From Betaproteobacteria bacterium HGW-Betaproteobacteria-16 (lineage in GTDB: Bacteria > Pseudomonadota > Gammaproteobacteria > Burkholderiales > Burkholderiaceae_C), in assembly GCA_002840835.1 (NCBI GenBank), contig PHCQ01000038.1:1-45174 (forward strand): a stretch of DNA of 45,174 nt, read 5' to 3'. The position numbers were made by a program, and so were the translations under genes. The notes beneath the pieces were generated by a model. It made no database searches. It had not been told where the DNA came from and saw only the letters and a list, made by a program, of their open reading frames with translations. Position 1 is the stretch's first letter; the number at the start of each line of letters is the position of its first letter. This document shows, one piece after another, positions 1 through 9,209 of this stretch.

Positions 1-1
1 A

Positions 2-3000
2 TCCGGTGATTCGTCACCCGATGCATCCCCGACAGGCGATGAGCACACGGTGTCGGAAGCAACGGTCGATGACGCGTCTGACCTTGAGGACACGGAGACT
101 TCCCTGGAGGCATCACCTGAAGATGCCGATGAAGAGGCTTCAGAGATCCCCGAGACATTGACTTCGGCAGCACCGCGTCAGGAAGTCGCGTTCGTGATGG
201 ACAACCTGCCGGATGTTGACACTTTGATCGGTGGTATTCGCGAAGACGTCGAGGTGGTGATGCTGAATGGGCAGAGCGATGGCCTTGCGCAGATGGCGGA
301 CTATCTGGAAGGCCGCGAAGGCGTCGATGCCATCCATCTGCTGAGCCACGGCTCCGACGGCACGTTCGAGCTAGGGAACACCTGGTTGAATGCTCAGAAT
401 GTTGGCCAGCACAGCCAGGCGCTGGATGCCATTGGCGCTGCACTGGCAAGCGATGGCGACATCCTTATTTATGGTTGCGATACCGGCGAAGGCACACAGG
501 GCGCGACGCTGCTTGGCGAGCTGTCCCGCCTGACTCAGGCCGATGTGGCTGCCTCCGATGACGCAACGGGGGCAGCTAGCAAAGGTGGCGATTGGGTGCT
601 TGAGAGTCGCACGGGCCAGGTGGAATCCCAGCCTCTGCAAGTCACCGCCTATGACGCCTTGCTCGCCGCCCCAGCAGACGAGAACTACGACGATGATGCT
701 TCAGGAACCGTATTCAATAGCAATACCTTTGATCTAGACGGCATTCGCTATGTGCTGACGGGTACAGGCACTTACGAAACTTCTATTGAGGATAGTGGTA
801 TCAGTCCGGGCGTTAACAATGGTCTGATGTTTGACTTTTCGAATGCCAACCCGGATGGAATAGGAGGACTATCCAGTGTCACCATCTCTGCGGTAGATGG
901 CAGCGCCTTCAACCTGGCAGGGATCAGTTTCCTCATCTATGACCTTGGAACCTATGGCACATCGTCCTCCGTCACGCTGACAACCAGCTCAGGTGGAATA
1001 CTGGGGCCCTTTGCCCCCAACGGCTCGAGCGGTAATATTCAGCATCTGGACTTGTCTGGAAATACCGACTTCCAGAACATCACCAGCTTCACTTTCTCAG
1101 GCACCCACCTGATACTCGAAGTCGACAACCTGGATTTCGAGGAGGCTGTTCCTCCTAACACCACGCCTGTCATCGGCAACCTCAACTTTGACAGCGTAGC
1201 CTGGGCCGGTGTCGGCAGCACGGTAGGGCTTGATGCCGGCGGCAACGCCGCGCTGAGCGACACCGAGCTGGGTGCGCTCAATGGCGGCAACGGTGATTGG
1301 TCAGGCGCCAGCTTGTCGGTACAACGCCCGGGCACGGCAGTCGGCAGCGACACCCTCGGTTTCGATCTCTCGGGCGCGCTCTTCACCGTCAGTGGCAGCA
1401 ATCTGCAATCAGGCGGCCAAACCTTCGCCACCTACACCAATACCGGCGGCGCGCTGACCATCAACTTCACCAGCAGTGGCACCACGGCGACGACAGCCCT
1501 GGTCAACGATGTGGCGCAGCGCATCACTTACCGCAGTGACACGCCTGCGGGCGATGCCACGCTGCGCTTCACACTGAGCGACGGAACGGCGAGCACGACA
1601 GCCGACGTGACGGTGACCAGCGACACCATCTATGTCACCAACACCACCGACACGGCCACGATCAACGTGAGCAACGGGGTGAGCTTCAGCGAAGCGGTGG
1701 CCATCGCCGCGGCCGATGCCACTGGCAGCCAGACCATTGTGTTTGACAGCACACTCGCCAGCACAGCGCTCACCATCAACAGTGTGAGCCTGAATGAGAG
1801 TCTGACGTTTGACATGGATGCCGCCAGCGGCATGTCGTTGGGCAGTGGCACCCTCACGCTCGGTGCTGCGACCACCCAGACATTCACCAACGGGGCAGGC
1901 GATACCGCCACGATTTCCGGCGTGATTGCAGGAAGCGGTGCATTCACCAAAGCCGGGGCAGGGGCACTCAATTTTTCTGGAACCAATACCTACTCGGGCG
2001 CGACCACGGTGTCTGCCGGCACTTTGAACGTCAGCGGCGGCAGTGCCATTTCCAACAGCAGCAGTGTCTCGGTCGCCGGAGGTGCCACGCTCGCACTTTC
2101 CAGCAATGAGGCCATCGGCAATCTGTCCGGGGCGGGCGCCATCACGCTCGGCACCAATACGCTGACCACGAACCAGACCGCCGACACCACCTTCTCTGGC
2201 AGCATCAGCGGCACCGGCGGGCTGACGGTGAACCAGACTGGCGCCGCCACCTTTGCGCTGACGCTGTCCGGCAGCAATACCTACACCGGCAACACCATCG
2301 CGATGAACTATGGCTCGCTCAGGCTGGATGGCGATGCCTCGGTGTCCAGCAGCAGCCAGTTGCGCGCCAATGGCAACAGCGTCATCACCCTGCTGTCCGA
2401 CCAGACCGTAGGCAGCCTGTTCAGCAACAATGCCGGTGCCACCATCAACCTCGGCGCCTATACCCTGAGCGCCGGGGGCGACAACATCACCACCACCGTG
2501 TCCGGCGTGATTTCCGGTACCGGCAACCTGGTGAAGCAGGGCAGCGGCACCATGACGCTCACCGGCACCAACACGTATTCAGGCAACACCACGGTGTCGG
2601 CCGGCACGCTGTCGGTGGCCAGTGACAGCAACCTCGGCAGCAACACTGTGACGCTCGCGGCGGGCTCCACGCTGGACATCACCGGCGCCACCACCATCGA
2701 CAACACCATCGCGCTCAGCGGCAATGCCACGGTCAGCAATTCGGCGGATGCCACGTTGTCCGGCGTCGTCAGTGGCGCCAGCAACCTCACCAAATCCGGC
2801 GCTTCCACGCTGACGCTTTCGGGCAGCAACACCTATTCGGGCACCACCACCGTCAGTGCAGGCACCTTGTCTGTCGCCAGCGACGCCAATCTCGGTAGCG
2901 GAGCAGTGAATCTCGCCAGCGGCAGCACGCTGGCCATCACGGGCGCCACCACCATCGACAATGCCATCGCCCTGACCGGCAACGCCACCGTCAGCAACTC

Positions 3001-6000
3001 GGCCAACGCCACCCTGTCCGGCATCATCAGCGGCGCCAACAACCTCACAAAGGCTGGCGCCGCCACGCTAACGCTGTCGGGCTCCAACACCTATTCGGGC
3101 ACCACCACGGTCAGCGCGGGCACCCTGAGTGTGGCCAGCGACGCCAATATTGGCAGCGGCGCGGTGAATCTCGCTGGCGGCAGCACGCTCGCCATCACGG
3201 GCGCCACCACCATCGACAATGCCATTGCGCTGACCGGTAACGCCACGGTGAGCAACTCGGCCATTGCCACACTGTCCGGTGTGATCAGCGGCGCCAACAA
3301 CCTCACCAAGTCGGGCGCCTCCACGTTGACGCTGTCGGGTGCCAACACCTATTCGGGCACCACCACTGTCAGCGCGGGTGCCTTGAGCGTTGCCAGCGAC
3401 AGCAACCTCGGCAGCGGCACGCTGATCCTGGCCAGCGGCAGCACGCTGGCCGTGACGGGCGCCACCACCATTGACAACGCCGTCACCCTCAGCGGCGGCA
3501 CCGCCACCGTCAACACCTCGGCCAATGCCACTTTGTCCGGCAACGTCAGCGGCGCGGGCGGGCTGAGCAAGGCCGGCGCCGCCGCGCTGACGCTCAGCGG
3601 CACCGACGGCTACACCGGCGCCACCAGCGTTGTCGCTGGCAGCCTGTTCGTCAATGGCGCCTTGTCCGCCACCTCGAGCACCACAGTGTCGTCCGGCGCC
3701 ACCCTGGGAGGCAGCGGCAGCATTTCCAGCAGCGTCACGGTCAACAACGGCGGCACGCTTTCACCCGGCAACGGTGGGGCCGGCACCCTGACGGTCAACG
3801 GTGACCTCACCATGGCCGCGGGCAGTACGCTGGCTGTGGAGATCAATGGCACCACGGCGGGCACGCAATATGACCAGGTCATCGTCAATGGCGCGGTTGA
3901 CGTCAGCGGCGCCACCTTGTCCGCCACGCACGGCTACTCGCCGGGCAGCGGCGACAGCCACATCATCATCGTCAACGACGCGGCCGATGCCGTGACCGGC
4001 AGCTTCAGCGGCCTCGCCGAGGGCGCCACCGTCGTTGCCGGTGGCAATGGCACGGTGCTCACCGCCAGCTACATCGGTGGCACCGGCAACGAAGTCACCC
4101 TGACCGCCCCGGTGAACCCGACGGTCAGCTCCGTGTCCTCGATTTCGGGCGACAGCACCTACAGGGTTGGCGACACCATCGTCATGGTGGTGAACTTCAG
4201 CGAGGCCGTGTTCCTGAGTACCGGCACCATCCAGCTGATGCTGGAAACCGGCACAACCGACCGCGCAGCCACCTACCTCGCAGGCAGTGGCAGTTCGTCC
4301 CTCTACTTCAGCTACACGGTGCAGGAAGGCGACCTCTCGTCCGACCTTGACTTCACCGGCACCACCGCGCTGGTGGCCAATGGCGACACCATCCAGAGCG
4401 GTAGCTTCATCGACGCGAACCTCACCCTGCCCACCCCTGGCACAGCCGGTTCCATCGCTGCAAACAATGACATCGTGATTGATGGTGTGCGCCCCACGGC
4501 CAGCATCGTCGTGGCCGACACGGCACTCGCAGTCGGGGAAACCTCCACCGTCACCATCACCTTCAACGAGGCCGTCACAGGCCTCGCCATTGGTGACTTC
4601 ACGGTCGCCAATGGCGTGCTGAGTGGTCTTTCCAGCGGTGACGGCGGCATCACCTGGACGGCAACCCTGACGCCGACGGCCAGCATCACCGATACGAGCA
4701 ACCTGATCACGCTGGACAACACCGGCGTGGCGGACGCCGCTGGCAACACCGGCACGGGCACCACCGACTCCAACAATTACGCCATCGACACCCTGCGTCC
4801 GACCGCCAGCATTGTGGTGGCCGACACTGCGCTGGCTGCAGGTGAAACCAGCACAGTGACGATCACCTTCAATGAAGCTGTCAGCGGCCTCGCCATCGGT
4901 GATTTCACGGTCGCCAATGGTGTGCTGAGCGGTCTTTCCAGCGGTGACGGCGGCATCACCTGGACGGCAACCCTGACGCCGACGGCCGGCATCACCGATA
5001 CGAGCAACCTGATCACGCTGGACAACACCGGCGTGGCGGATGCCGCAGGCAACACCGGCACGGGCACCACCGACTCCAACAACTACGCCATCGATAGCCT
5101 GCGCCCCACGGCCAGCATCGTGGTGGCCGATACTGCGCTGGCTGCAGGTGAAACGAGCACAGTGACGATCACCTTCAACGAAGCCGTCAGCGGCCTCGCC
5201 ATCGGTGATTTCACGGTCGCCAATGGTGTGCTGAGCGGACTTTCCAGCGGTGACGGCGGCATCACCTGGACGGCGACCCTGACACCGACCGCGAGCGTCG
5301 AAGACACCAGCAATCTGATCACCCTGGACAACACCGGCGTGGCAGATGCCGCTGGCAACACCGGCACGGGCACCACCGACTCCAACAACTACGCCATCGA
5401 CACCCTGCGTCCGACAGCCAGCATTGTGGTGGCCGATACTGCGCTGGCTGCAGGTGAAACGAGCACGGTGACGATCACTTTCAACGAGCCGGTCAGCGGT
5501 CTCGACATCGGCGACTTTGCGGTGGCCAACGGTTCACTGAGTGGTCTTTCCAGCGGCGACGGCGGCATCACCTGGACGGCCACCCTGACGCCGACAGCCA
5601 GCACCCAGGACGCTACCAACCTGGTCACCCTGGATCACACCGGGGTGATGGATGGGGCGGGCAACATCGGTAGCGGCACCAGCGACTCCAACAACTACGC
5701 CATCGACAGCCTGGCGCCTTCGGGTGCCAGCTTCTCGCTGCAAGGCAGCCCGGTCTCCGATGCCTCGACGGTGAGCTTTGTGCTGCGCCTGACCGAGCCG
5801 GTGAGCGGTCTTGACCTGGCCGACTTCCAGCTCAATGCAAGCGGCGGTGCGACTGGAACCATCACCGGTATTCAGGCCACGGACGCCCAGACTTATGTCA
5901 TCACGGTGTCTGGTATTCAAGGGCAGGGAAACCTGGGTGTGGTGCTCGTTGCGACCGGCAGCGGTGTGCAGGACGCGGCGGGCAATCCGCTGACGGTGGA

Positions 6001-6880
6001 TGTCGTCTCCGGGCTTCACACCGTGGCGCCGGTCGTCGAGCCTGCTCCCGAGCCGGCCCCTGCGCCCGCACCGGCGCCTGCGCCGCCGGTTGCTGCACCT
6101 GCGAGTCCCGTGCCCACGGCTCCGTTCGTCGCCCCCGCGCCACCTCCCTTGACCCCTTTGCCCGTCGGTGGAGGGAGCGTCCCCATGCCGGTACTGGCGC
6201 CGACCCCATTGATCGTTTCCGACGCACTCACCACCTGGGCCGGGGGCGATGGCGCCACGGCTTCGTCGCTCTCAGGGGTGATGCCTGTCGGCATCTCCGG
6301 GGTGCTGGGCCCCACGGGCCTGAGCGACATGTCTGGCGCAGGATGGGAGCGTGACGGCCAGCGTTGGTCGACGCCTTTCGGGGCCACCGACGTGGCCGGT
6401 ACCGCGGCCATGGGCATGCCGATGGTGGGCAGGCAGGATGCGGTCGAATTGCGCGCTGGACAACCCGTCGAATACACGGTTCCGCTGGGGGCGCTGATGG
6501 GCGATGACCTGATGCGAAGGTCCTCCATGCTGATCGAGGTGAGGCAGACGGATGGCCGCCCGCTGCCGTCATGGCTGCGTTTTGACCCGGTGACCGGCAA
6601 GTTCTCCGGTGTGCCTCCGGCTGGCTTCAGCGGCACGTTGCGTCTGGAACTGAGTGTTCAGGATGGGCAGGGTGAGCGCAGGACCCTGATGCTGGAGTTT
6701 GCGGTCCAGAGCGGTCGCGCAGACGAGCGCGGCGATGCAGGGCAGGATGCCGGTCAACCGTTGCCTTCTGCACAATGGCTGTCGTTGCAGGCCCAGTGGT
6801 CTGCACATGGCCGGGGTGCCCTGGAATCACAGGCGCATGCGTTGGTGAATGCCCTGCAGGCGCCTGTTTCAGCATCCTGA
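2..6880 (+). CDS. Giant repetitive surface/secreted protein, DUF4347 domain (5' end outside window)
   Basis: The frame is already open at base 2 with no stop upstream, so the gene continues beyond the window; about 2292 residues are visible. After an acidic stretch comes a DUF4347-type domain (about 185-650) with a Ser-His-Gly motif (His codon 347-349) and a Tyr-Gly-Cys motif (Cys codon 476-478). A beta-sandwich-like region follows (about 665-1600), then autotransporter-type passenger repeats (about 1620-4120), Ig-like repeats (4120-6010), a Pro/Ala linker (about 6031-6190) and a C-terminal cadherin/Ig-like module (about 6400-6700). I see no C-terminal beta-barrel, no RTX nonapeptides and no LPXTG signal. 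Such proteins are usually adhesins or matrix proteins. The TolC/HlyD/M50 genes directly downstream suggest dedicated export. The function is inferred; the domain pattern is directly visible. Confidence 0.85.
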   Translation, partial: SGDSSPDASPTGDEHTVSEATVDDASDLEDTETSLEASPEDADEEASEIPETLTSAAPRQEVAFVMDNLPDVDTLIGGIREDVEVVMLNGQSDGLAQMADYLEGREGVDAIHLLSHGSDGTFELGNTWLNAQNVGQHSQALDAIGAALASDGDILIYGCDTGEGTQGATLLGELSRLTQADVAASDDATGAASKGGDWVLESRTGQVESQPLQVTAYDALLAAPADENYDDDASGTVFNSNTFDLDGIRYVLTGTGTYETSIEDSGISPGVNNGLMFDFSNANPDGIGGLSSVTISAVDGSAFNLAGISFLIYDLGTYGTSSSVTLTTSSGGILGPFAPNGSSGNIQHLDLSGNTDFQNITSFTFSGTHLILEVDNLDFEEAVPPNTTPVIGNLNFDSVAWAGVGSTVGLDAGGNAALSDTELGALNGGNGDWSGASLSVQRPGTAVGSDTLGFDLSGALFTVSGSNLQSGGQTFATYTNTGGALTINFTSSGTTATTALVNDVAQRITYRSDTPAGDATLRFTLSDGTASTTADVTVTSDTIYVTNTTDTATINVSNGVSFSEAVAIAAADATGSQTIVFDSTLASTALTINSVSLNESLTFDMDAASGMSLGSGTLTLGAATTQTFTNGAGDTATISGVIAGSGAFTKAGAGALNFSGTNTYSGATTVSAGTLNVSGGSAISNSSSVSVAGGATLALSSNEAIGNLSGAGAITLGTNTLTTNQTADTTFSGSISGTGGLTVNQTGAATFALTLSGSNTYTGNTIAMNYGSLRLDGDASVSSSSQLRANGNSVITLLSDQTVGSLFSNNAGATINLGAYTLSAGGDNITTTVSGVISGTGNLVKQGSGTMTLTGTNTYSGNTTVSAGTLSVASDSNLGSNTVTLAAGSTLDITGATTIDNTIALSGNATVSNSADATLSGVVSGASNLTKSGASTLTLSGSNTYSGTTTVSAGTLSVASDANLGSGAVNLASGSTLAITGATTIDNAIALTGNATVSNSANATLSGIISGANNLTKAGAATLTLSGSNTYSGTTTVSAGTLSVASDANIGSGAVNLAGGSTLAITGATTIDNAIALTGNATVSNSAIATLSGVISGANNLTKSGASTLTLSGANTYSGTTTVSAGALSVASDSNLGSGTLILASGSTLAVTGATTIDNAVTLSGGTATVNTSANATLSGNVSGAGGLSKAGAAALTLSGTDGYTGATSVVAGSLFVNGALSATSSTTVSSGATLGGSGSISSSVTVNNGGTLSPGNGGAGTLTVNGDLTMAAGSTLAVEINGTTAGTQYDQVIVNGAVDVSGATLSATHGYSPGSGDSHIIIVNDAADAVTGSFSGLAEGATVVAGGNGTVLTASYIGGTGNEVTLTAPVNPTVSSVSSISGDSTYRVGDTIVMVVNFSEAVFLSTGTIQLMLETGTTDRAATYLAGSGSSSLYFSYTVQEGDLSSDLDFTGTTALVANGDTIQSGSFIDANLTLPTPGTAGSIAANNDIVIDGVRPTASIVVADTALAVGETSTVTITFNEAVTGLAIGDFTVANGVLSGLSSGDGGITWTATLTPTASITDTSNLITLDNTGVADAAGNTGTGTTDSNNYAIDTLRPTASIVVADTALAAGETSTVTITFNEAVSGLAIGDFTVANGVLSGLSSGDGGITWTATLTPTAGITDTSNLITLDNTGVADAAGNTGTGTTDSNNYAIDSLRPTASIVVADTALAAGETSTVTITFNEAVSGLAIGDFTVANGVLSGLSSGDGGITWTATLTPTASVEDTSNLITLDNTGVADAAGNTGTGTTDSNNYAIDTLRPTASIVVADTALAAGETSTVTITFNEPVSGLDIGDFAVANGSLSGLSSGDGGITWTATLTPTASTQDATNLVTLDHTGVMDGAGNIGSGTSDSNNYAIDSLAPSGASFSLQGSPVSDASTVSFVLRLTEPVSGLDLADFQLNASGGATGTITGIQATDAQTYVITVSGIQGQGNLGVVLVATGSGVQDAAGNPLTVDVVSGLHTVAPVVEPAPEPAPAPAPAPAPPVAAPASPVPTAPFVAPAPPPLTPLPVGGGSVPMPVLAPTPLIVSDALTTWAGGDGATASSLSGVMPVGISGVLGPTGLSDMSGAGWERDGQRWSTPFGATDVAGTAAMGMPMVGRQDAVELRAGQPVEYTVPLGALMGDDLMRRSSMLIEVRQTDGRPLPSWLRFDPVTGKFSGVPPAGFSGTLRLELSVQDGQGERRTLMLEFAVQSGRADERGDAGQDAGQPLPSAQWLSLQAQWSAHGRGALESQAHALVNALQAPVSAS
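2564..3598 (+). repeat. Four tandem ~258-bp repeats (86-residue passenger repeats)
   Basis: Units begin at 2564, 2822, 3080 and 3338. The first three are exactly 258 bp and the last is 261 bp. Each starts with a Gly-x-Asn-Thr-Tyr-Ser-Gly motif typical of autotransporter-associated beta-strand repeats and ends in Leu-Thr-Leu-Ser. Units are very similar at the nucleotide level, so copy number may vary between strains or collapse in assembly. Confidence 0.9.
4490..5713 (+). repeat. Four tandem 306-bp repeats (102-residue Ig-like domains)
   Basis: Units start at 4490, 4796, 5102 and 5408 and are each exactly 306 bp (102 codons), beginning Arg-Pro-Thr-Ala-Ser-Ile-Val-Val. They contain an Ala-Gly-Asn-Thr/Ile-Gly motif near the end, as in bacterial Ig-like domains. 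A fifth, diverged unit follows to about 6010. Near identity of units 1-3 suggests recent duplication or gene conversion. Confidence 0.92.
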
Positions 6881-6933
6881 GCCTGGATGCCAATAAGCAG
6901 TCAATCATGAATTTCAAACTCAAGGATCGATAC

Positions 6934-8436
6934 ATGACCCACAAGCGTCTCCTTTTGCGACCACTTGCAGCAGCTTGTGCACTGATAGTGCTGGCGGGTT
7001 GTGCGACCAGCACCCAGCCCATCTCCATGGAAGAGCGCAAGCAATCGCTGCGCGAACAACGGGTAGCCCTGGTGCAGAACCAGGAGCCGCTGAGCGGACC
7101 GGTCACACTGGAGGAGGCCCTGGCCAGGGCGCTGAAGTACAACCTCGACTCCCGTGTCAAGCTGATGGAAGAGGCACTGGCCATGCGCCAGTTTGATCTG
7201 TCGCGGGTCGATCTGTTGCCCAGGCTGACCCTGGCTGCCGGGTACACCTCGCGCGACAACGATCTCGCCTCGTCTTCCCAGGACTTTTTCACGGGTGAGC
7301 AGTCGCTCGTGCCATCCATCTCTTCGGAGAGACAGAGAACAGCGATCGATCTTGGGTTGTCGTGGAACGTGCTCGACTTTGGCGTGAGCTACTACCAGTC
7401 CCAGCAAAACGCAGACCGCCTGCTCGTGGCGCAGGAGCGGCGCCGAAAGACCGTGCACCAGGTGATGCAGCAGGTTCGGCAGGCCTACTGGCAGATGGCG
7501 GGTGCGCAGATGATGGAGCAACGCCTTCAGGAGATCATCTCGGATGCTCGCAAGGCGCTGGTCGATTCCCGCAAGGTCCAGGCAGAGCGTCTGGTGTCGC
7601 CCATGGAGACCCTGGGTTACCAGCGCCAGCTGCTGGAGATCATTCGGCAGCTGGAGTCGGTCAACGACGAGCTGTCGCAGGCACGCCCCCGGCTGGCGTC
7701 GCTGATGAACATGGAACCCGGCGTGTCCTTCGAGGTGGTGGTGCCGCAGGACAGACAGATCCATCGCCTGGCGATGACGGTGGAACAGGTGGAAGAGGCC
7801 GCCCTGCTGCACCGCCCCGAATTGATGGAGGCGCGCTACAACGAACGCATTGGTGTGCTGGAAACGCGCAAGGCCATGGCCCGCCTGATGCCGGGCATCG
7901 AGTTCTCGGTCGGCGCTCACCACGACAGCAACGACTTCCTGGTGAACAAGAGCTGGCGCGACGCCGGACTGCGGGTGAGCTGGAATCTTCTGAACGTGCT
8001 CAATGCGCCTGCCATCAAGGGCGCTGCAAAGGCGCAGGAAGAGCTGGCGCGCCACCAGCACATGGCGCTGTCCATGGCTGTGCTCACGCAGAGCCATGTG
8101 GCCTACCGGAACTACCGTGGTCTGCTGGGCCAGCACGAACTGGCCCAGGAGCTCAACCAGGTTGAACGGCAGATCCTGGAGCAGACCCGCAATGCCACAC
8201 GCTCCAACATGCAGGGCCGTCTGCAGGAGGTTCGGGTGGCCGCCAGTGCGCTGGTCGCTGAGCTTCGCGATCACCACAGCTATGCATCGTTGCAGGGGGC
8301 GTACGGCCAATTGCTGGCGACGATCGGCTGGGACCCTCTGCCTGCCGAGCTTGAGCGTCGTGACCTTGCCGGGCTCAGGCAGGGCCTGCGCGAAACCGAT
8401 GCCAAGTGGGTTCGCCTGCTGGGAGGCGGGTCCTGA
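6934..8436 (+). CDS. TolC-family outer-membrane efflux lipoprotein
   Basis: This 500-residue protein has the outer-membrane efflux (OEP) layout of two long alpha-helical halves separated by beta-strand stretches. The start at 6934 is preferred because AAGGA (6922-6926) lies 7 nt upstream; an ATG at 6907 in the same frame is an alternative. The N-terminus is a lipoprotein signal with lipobox Leu-Ala-Gly-Cys (Cys23), as in the NodT/OprM subgroup. It begins 53 bp after the giant gene and its stop overlaps the next start, so it is probably cotranscribed. Expected role: outer-membrane exit channel for the giant protein. Which inner-membrane energy source it works with is not evident. Confidence 0.88.
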   Translation: MTHKRLLLRPLAAACALIVLAGCATSTQPISMEERKQSLREQRVALVQNQEPLSGPVTLEEALARALKYNLDSRVKLMEEALAMRQFDLSRVDLLPRLTLAAGYTSRDNDLASSSQDFFTGEQSLVPSISSERQRTAIDLGLSWNVLDFGVSYYQSQQNADRLLVAQERRRKTVHQVMQQVRQAYWQMAGAQMMEQRLQEIISDARKALVDSRKVQAERLVSPMETLGYQRQLLEIIRQLESVNDELSQARPRLASLMNMEPGVSFEVVVPQDRQIHRLAMTVEQVEEAALLHRPELMEARYNERIGVLETRKAMARLMPGIEFSVGAHHDSNDFLVNKSWRDAGLRVSWNLLNVLNAPAIKGAAKAQEELARHQHMALSMAVLTQSHVAYRNYRGLLGQHELAQELNQVERQILEQTRNATRSNMQGRLQEVRVAASALVAELRDHHSYASLQGAYGQLLATIGWDPLPAELERRDLAGLRQGLRETDAKWVRLLGGGS

Positions 8437-9209
8437 TGCTGATGGCGAATGTTGGTCTGCGCCTTGTTGCCCGTGTGCTGGTGGGCTGCTGCCTCTTGGC
8501 GCAGGCGCCGTCTCTGCTGGCACAGTCCGCGGCCGGAACCGATCAGGACGGCCGTATCCGGGTTCAGCTGACGGCGCTGAATGAACTGGTTGTCTCCAGC
8601 GAGGTGGCTGCCCGGATCGAGCGCATTGCCGTGCGCGACGGCGACGCTTTTCGTTCGGGGGCGCTCCTGGTGTCCTTTGACTGTCGCACGCTGGAAGCAC
8701 AGCTCGAAAAGGCCAAGGCCAGCAGAGACGGAGCCCGGCACCAGATGGACACCGTCCAGCGCCTGGCGGAACTGGACTCTGTGGGCAAGCTGGAAGCAGA
8801 CCAGGCCCAGGCCAAGGCGCGCGAAACGGCGGCCGAGGTCCAGGTGGTCCAGAGCACGTTGGGCAAGTGCCGGATATCCGCGCCGTTCTCCGGGCGGGTG
8901 GTACAGCGATTGGCATCGGATCATCAATTTGTCAACGCCGGTACACCCCTGCTTTCCCTGGTGGACACCCGTGCCATCGAGGTGCGTCTGATCGTTCCCT
9001 CCCGCTGGCTCTCTTGGCTCAAGGCTGGTGCGCCGTTTCAGGTTCGACTGGATGACCTGGACAAGACCGTCGAAGCGAAGGTGGCACGCATCGGCGCCCG
9101 TGTCGATCCCGTCAGCCAGTCGGTCGAACTGGTGGCTGTCGTCACAGGCTCGACGGCAGGGCTGTTGCCCGGCATGAGCGGTTGGGCCAGCTTTCCCGGC
9201 GTGCGGTGA
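8436..9209 (+). CDS. Periplasmic adaptor (HlyD/RND membrane-fusion protein type)
   Basis: The ATG at 8436 overlaps the upstream TGA (ATGA), with GGGAGG at 8421-8426. The 257-residue product has a cleavable-looking signal peptide (about residues 1-30), a lipoyl-like barrel-sandwich half (about 50-85), an alpha-helical hairpin (about 85-143), the second lipoyl half with the Ala-Pro-Phe-Ser-Gly-Arg-Val motif (about 149-155) and a beta-barrel to the C-terminus. Cys83 and Cys145 flank the base of the hairpin and could form a disulfide. It is short for the family and has no membrane anchor apart from the signal. It probably links the TolC partner to the membrane-bound adaptors encoded downstream. 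Confidence 0.85.
   Translation: MLMANVGLRLVARVLVGCCLLAQAPSLLAQSAAGTDQDGRIRVQLTALNELVVSSEVAARIERIAVRDGDAFRSGALLVSFDCRTLEAQLEKAKASRDGARHQMDTVQRLAELDSVGKLEADQAQAKARETAAEVQVVQSTLGKCRISAPFSGRVVQRLASDHQFVNAGTPLLSLVDTRAIEVRLIVPSRWLSWLKAGAPFQVRLDDLDKTVEAKVARIGARVDPVSQSVELVAVVTGSTAGLLPGMSGWASFPGVR

Noticed and set aside
2458..3603. Long antisense ORFs in regular blocks opposite the giant gene's repeats
   Set aside because: Their periodic lengths mirror the 258-bp repeat; they are codon-bias shadows, not genes.
2..6880. Classical type V autotransporter
   Set aside because: Passenger-type repeats are present, but the C-terminus has no beta-barrel translocator.
6901..8916. 671-codon minus-strand ORF opposite the TolC gene
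   Set aside because: High-GC shadow of the TolC and HlyD frames, with no start signal or recognisable domain.
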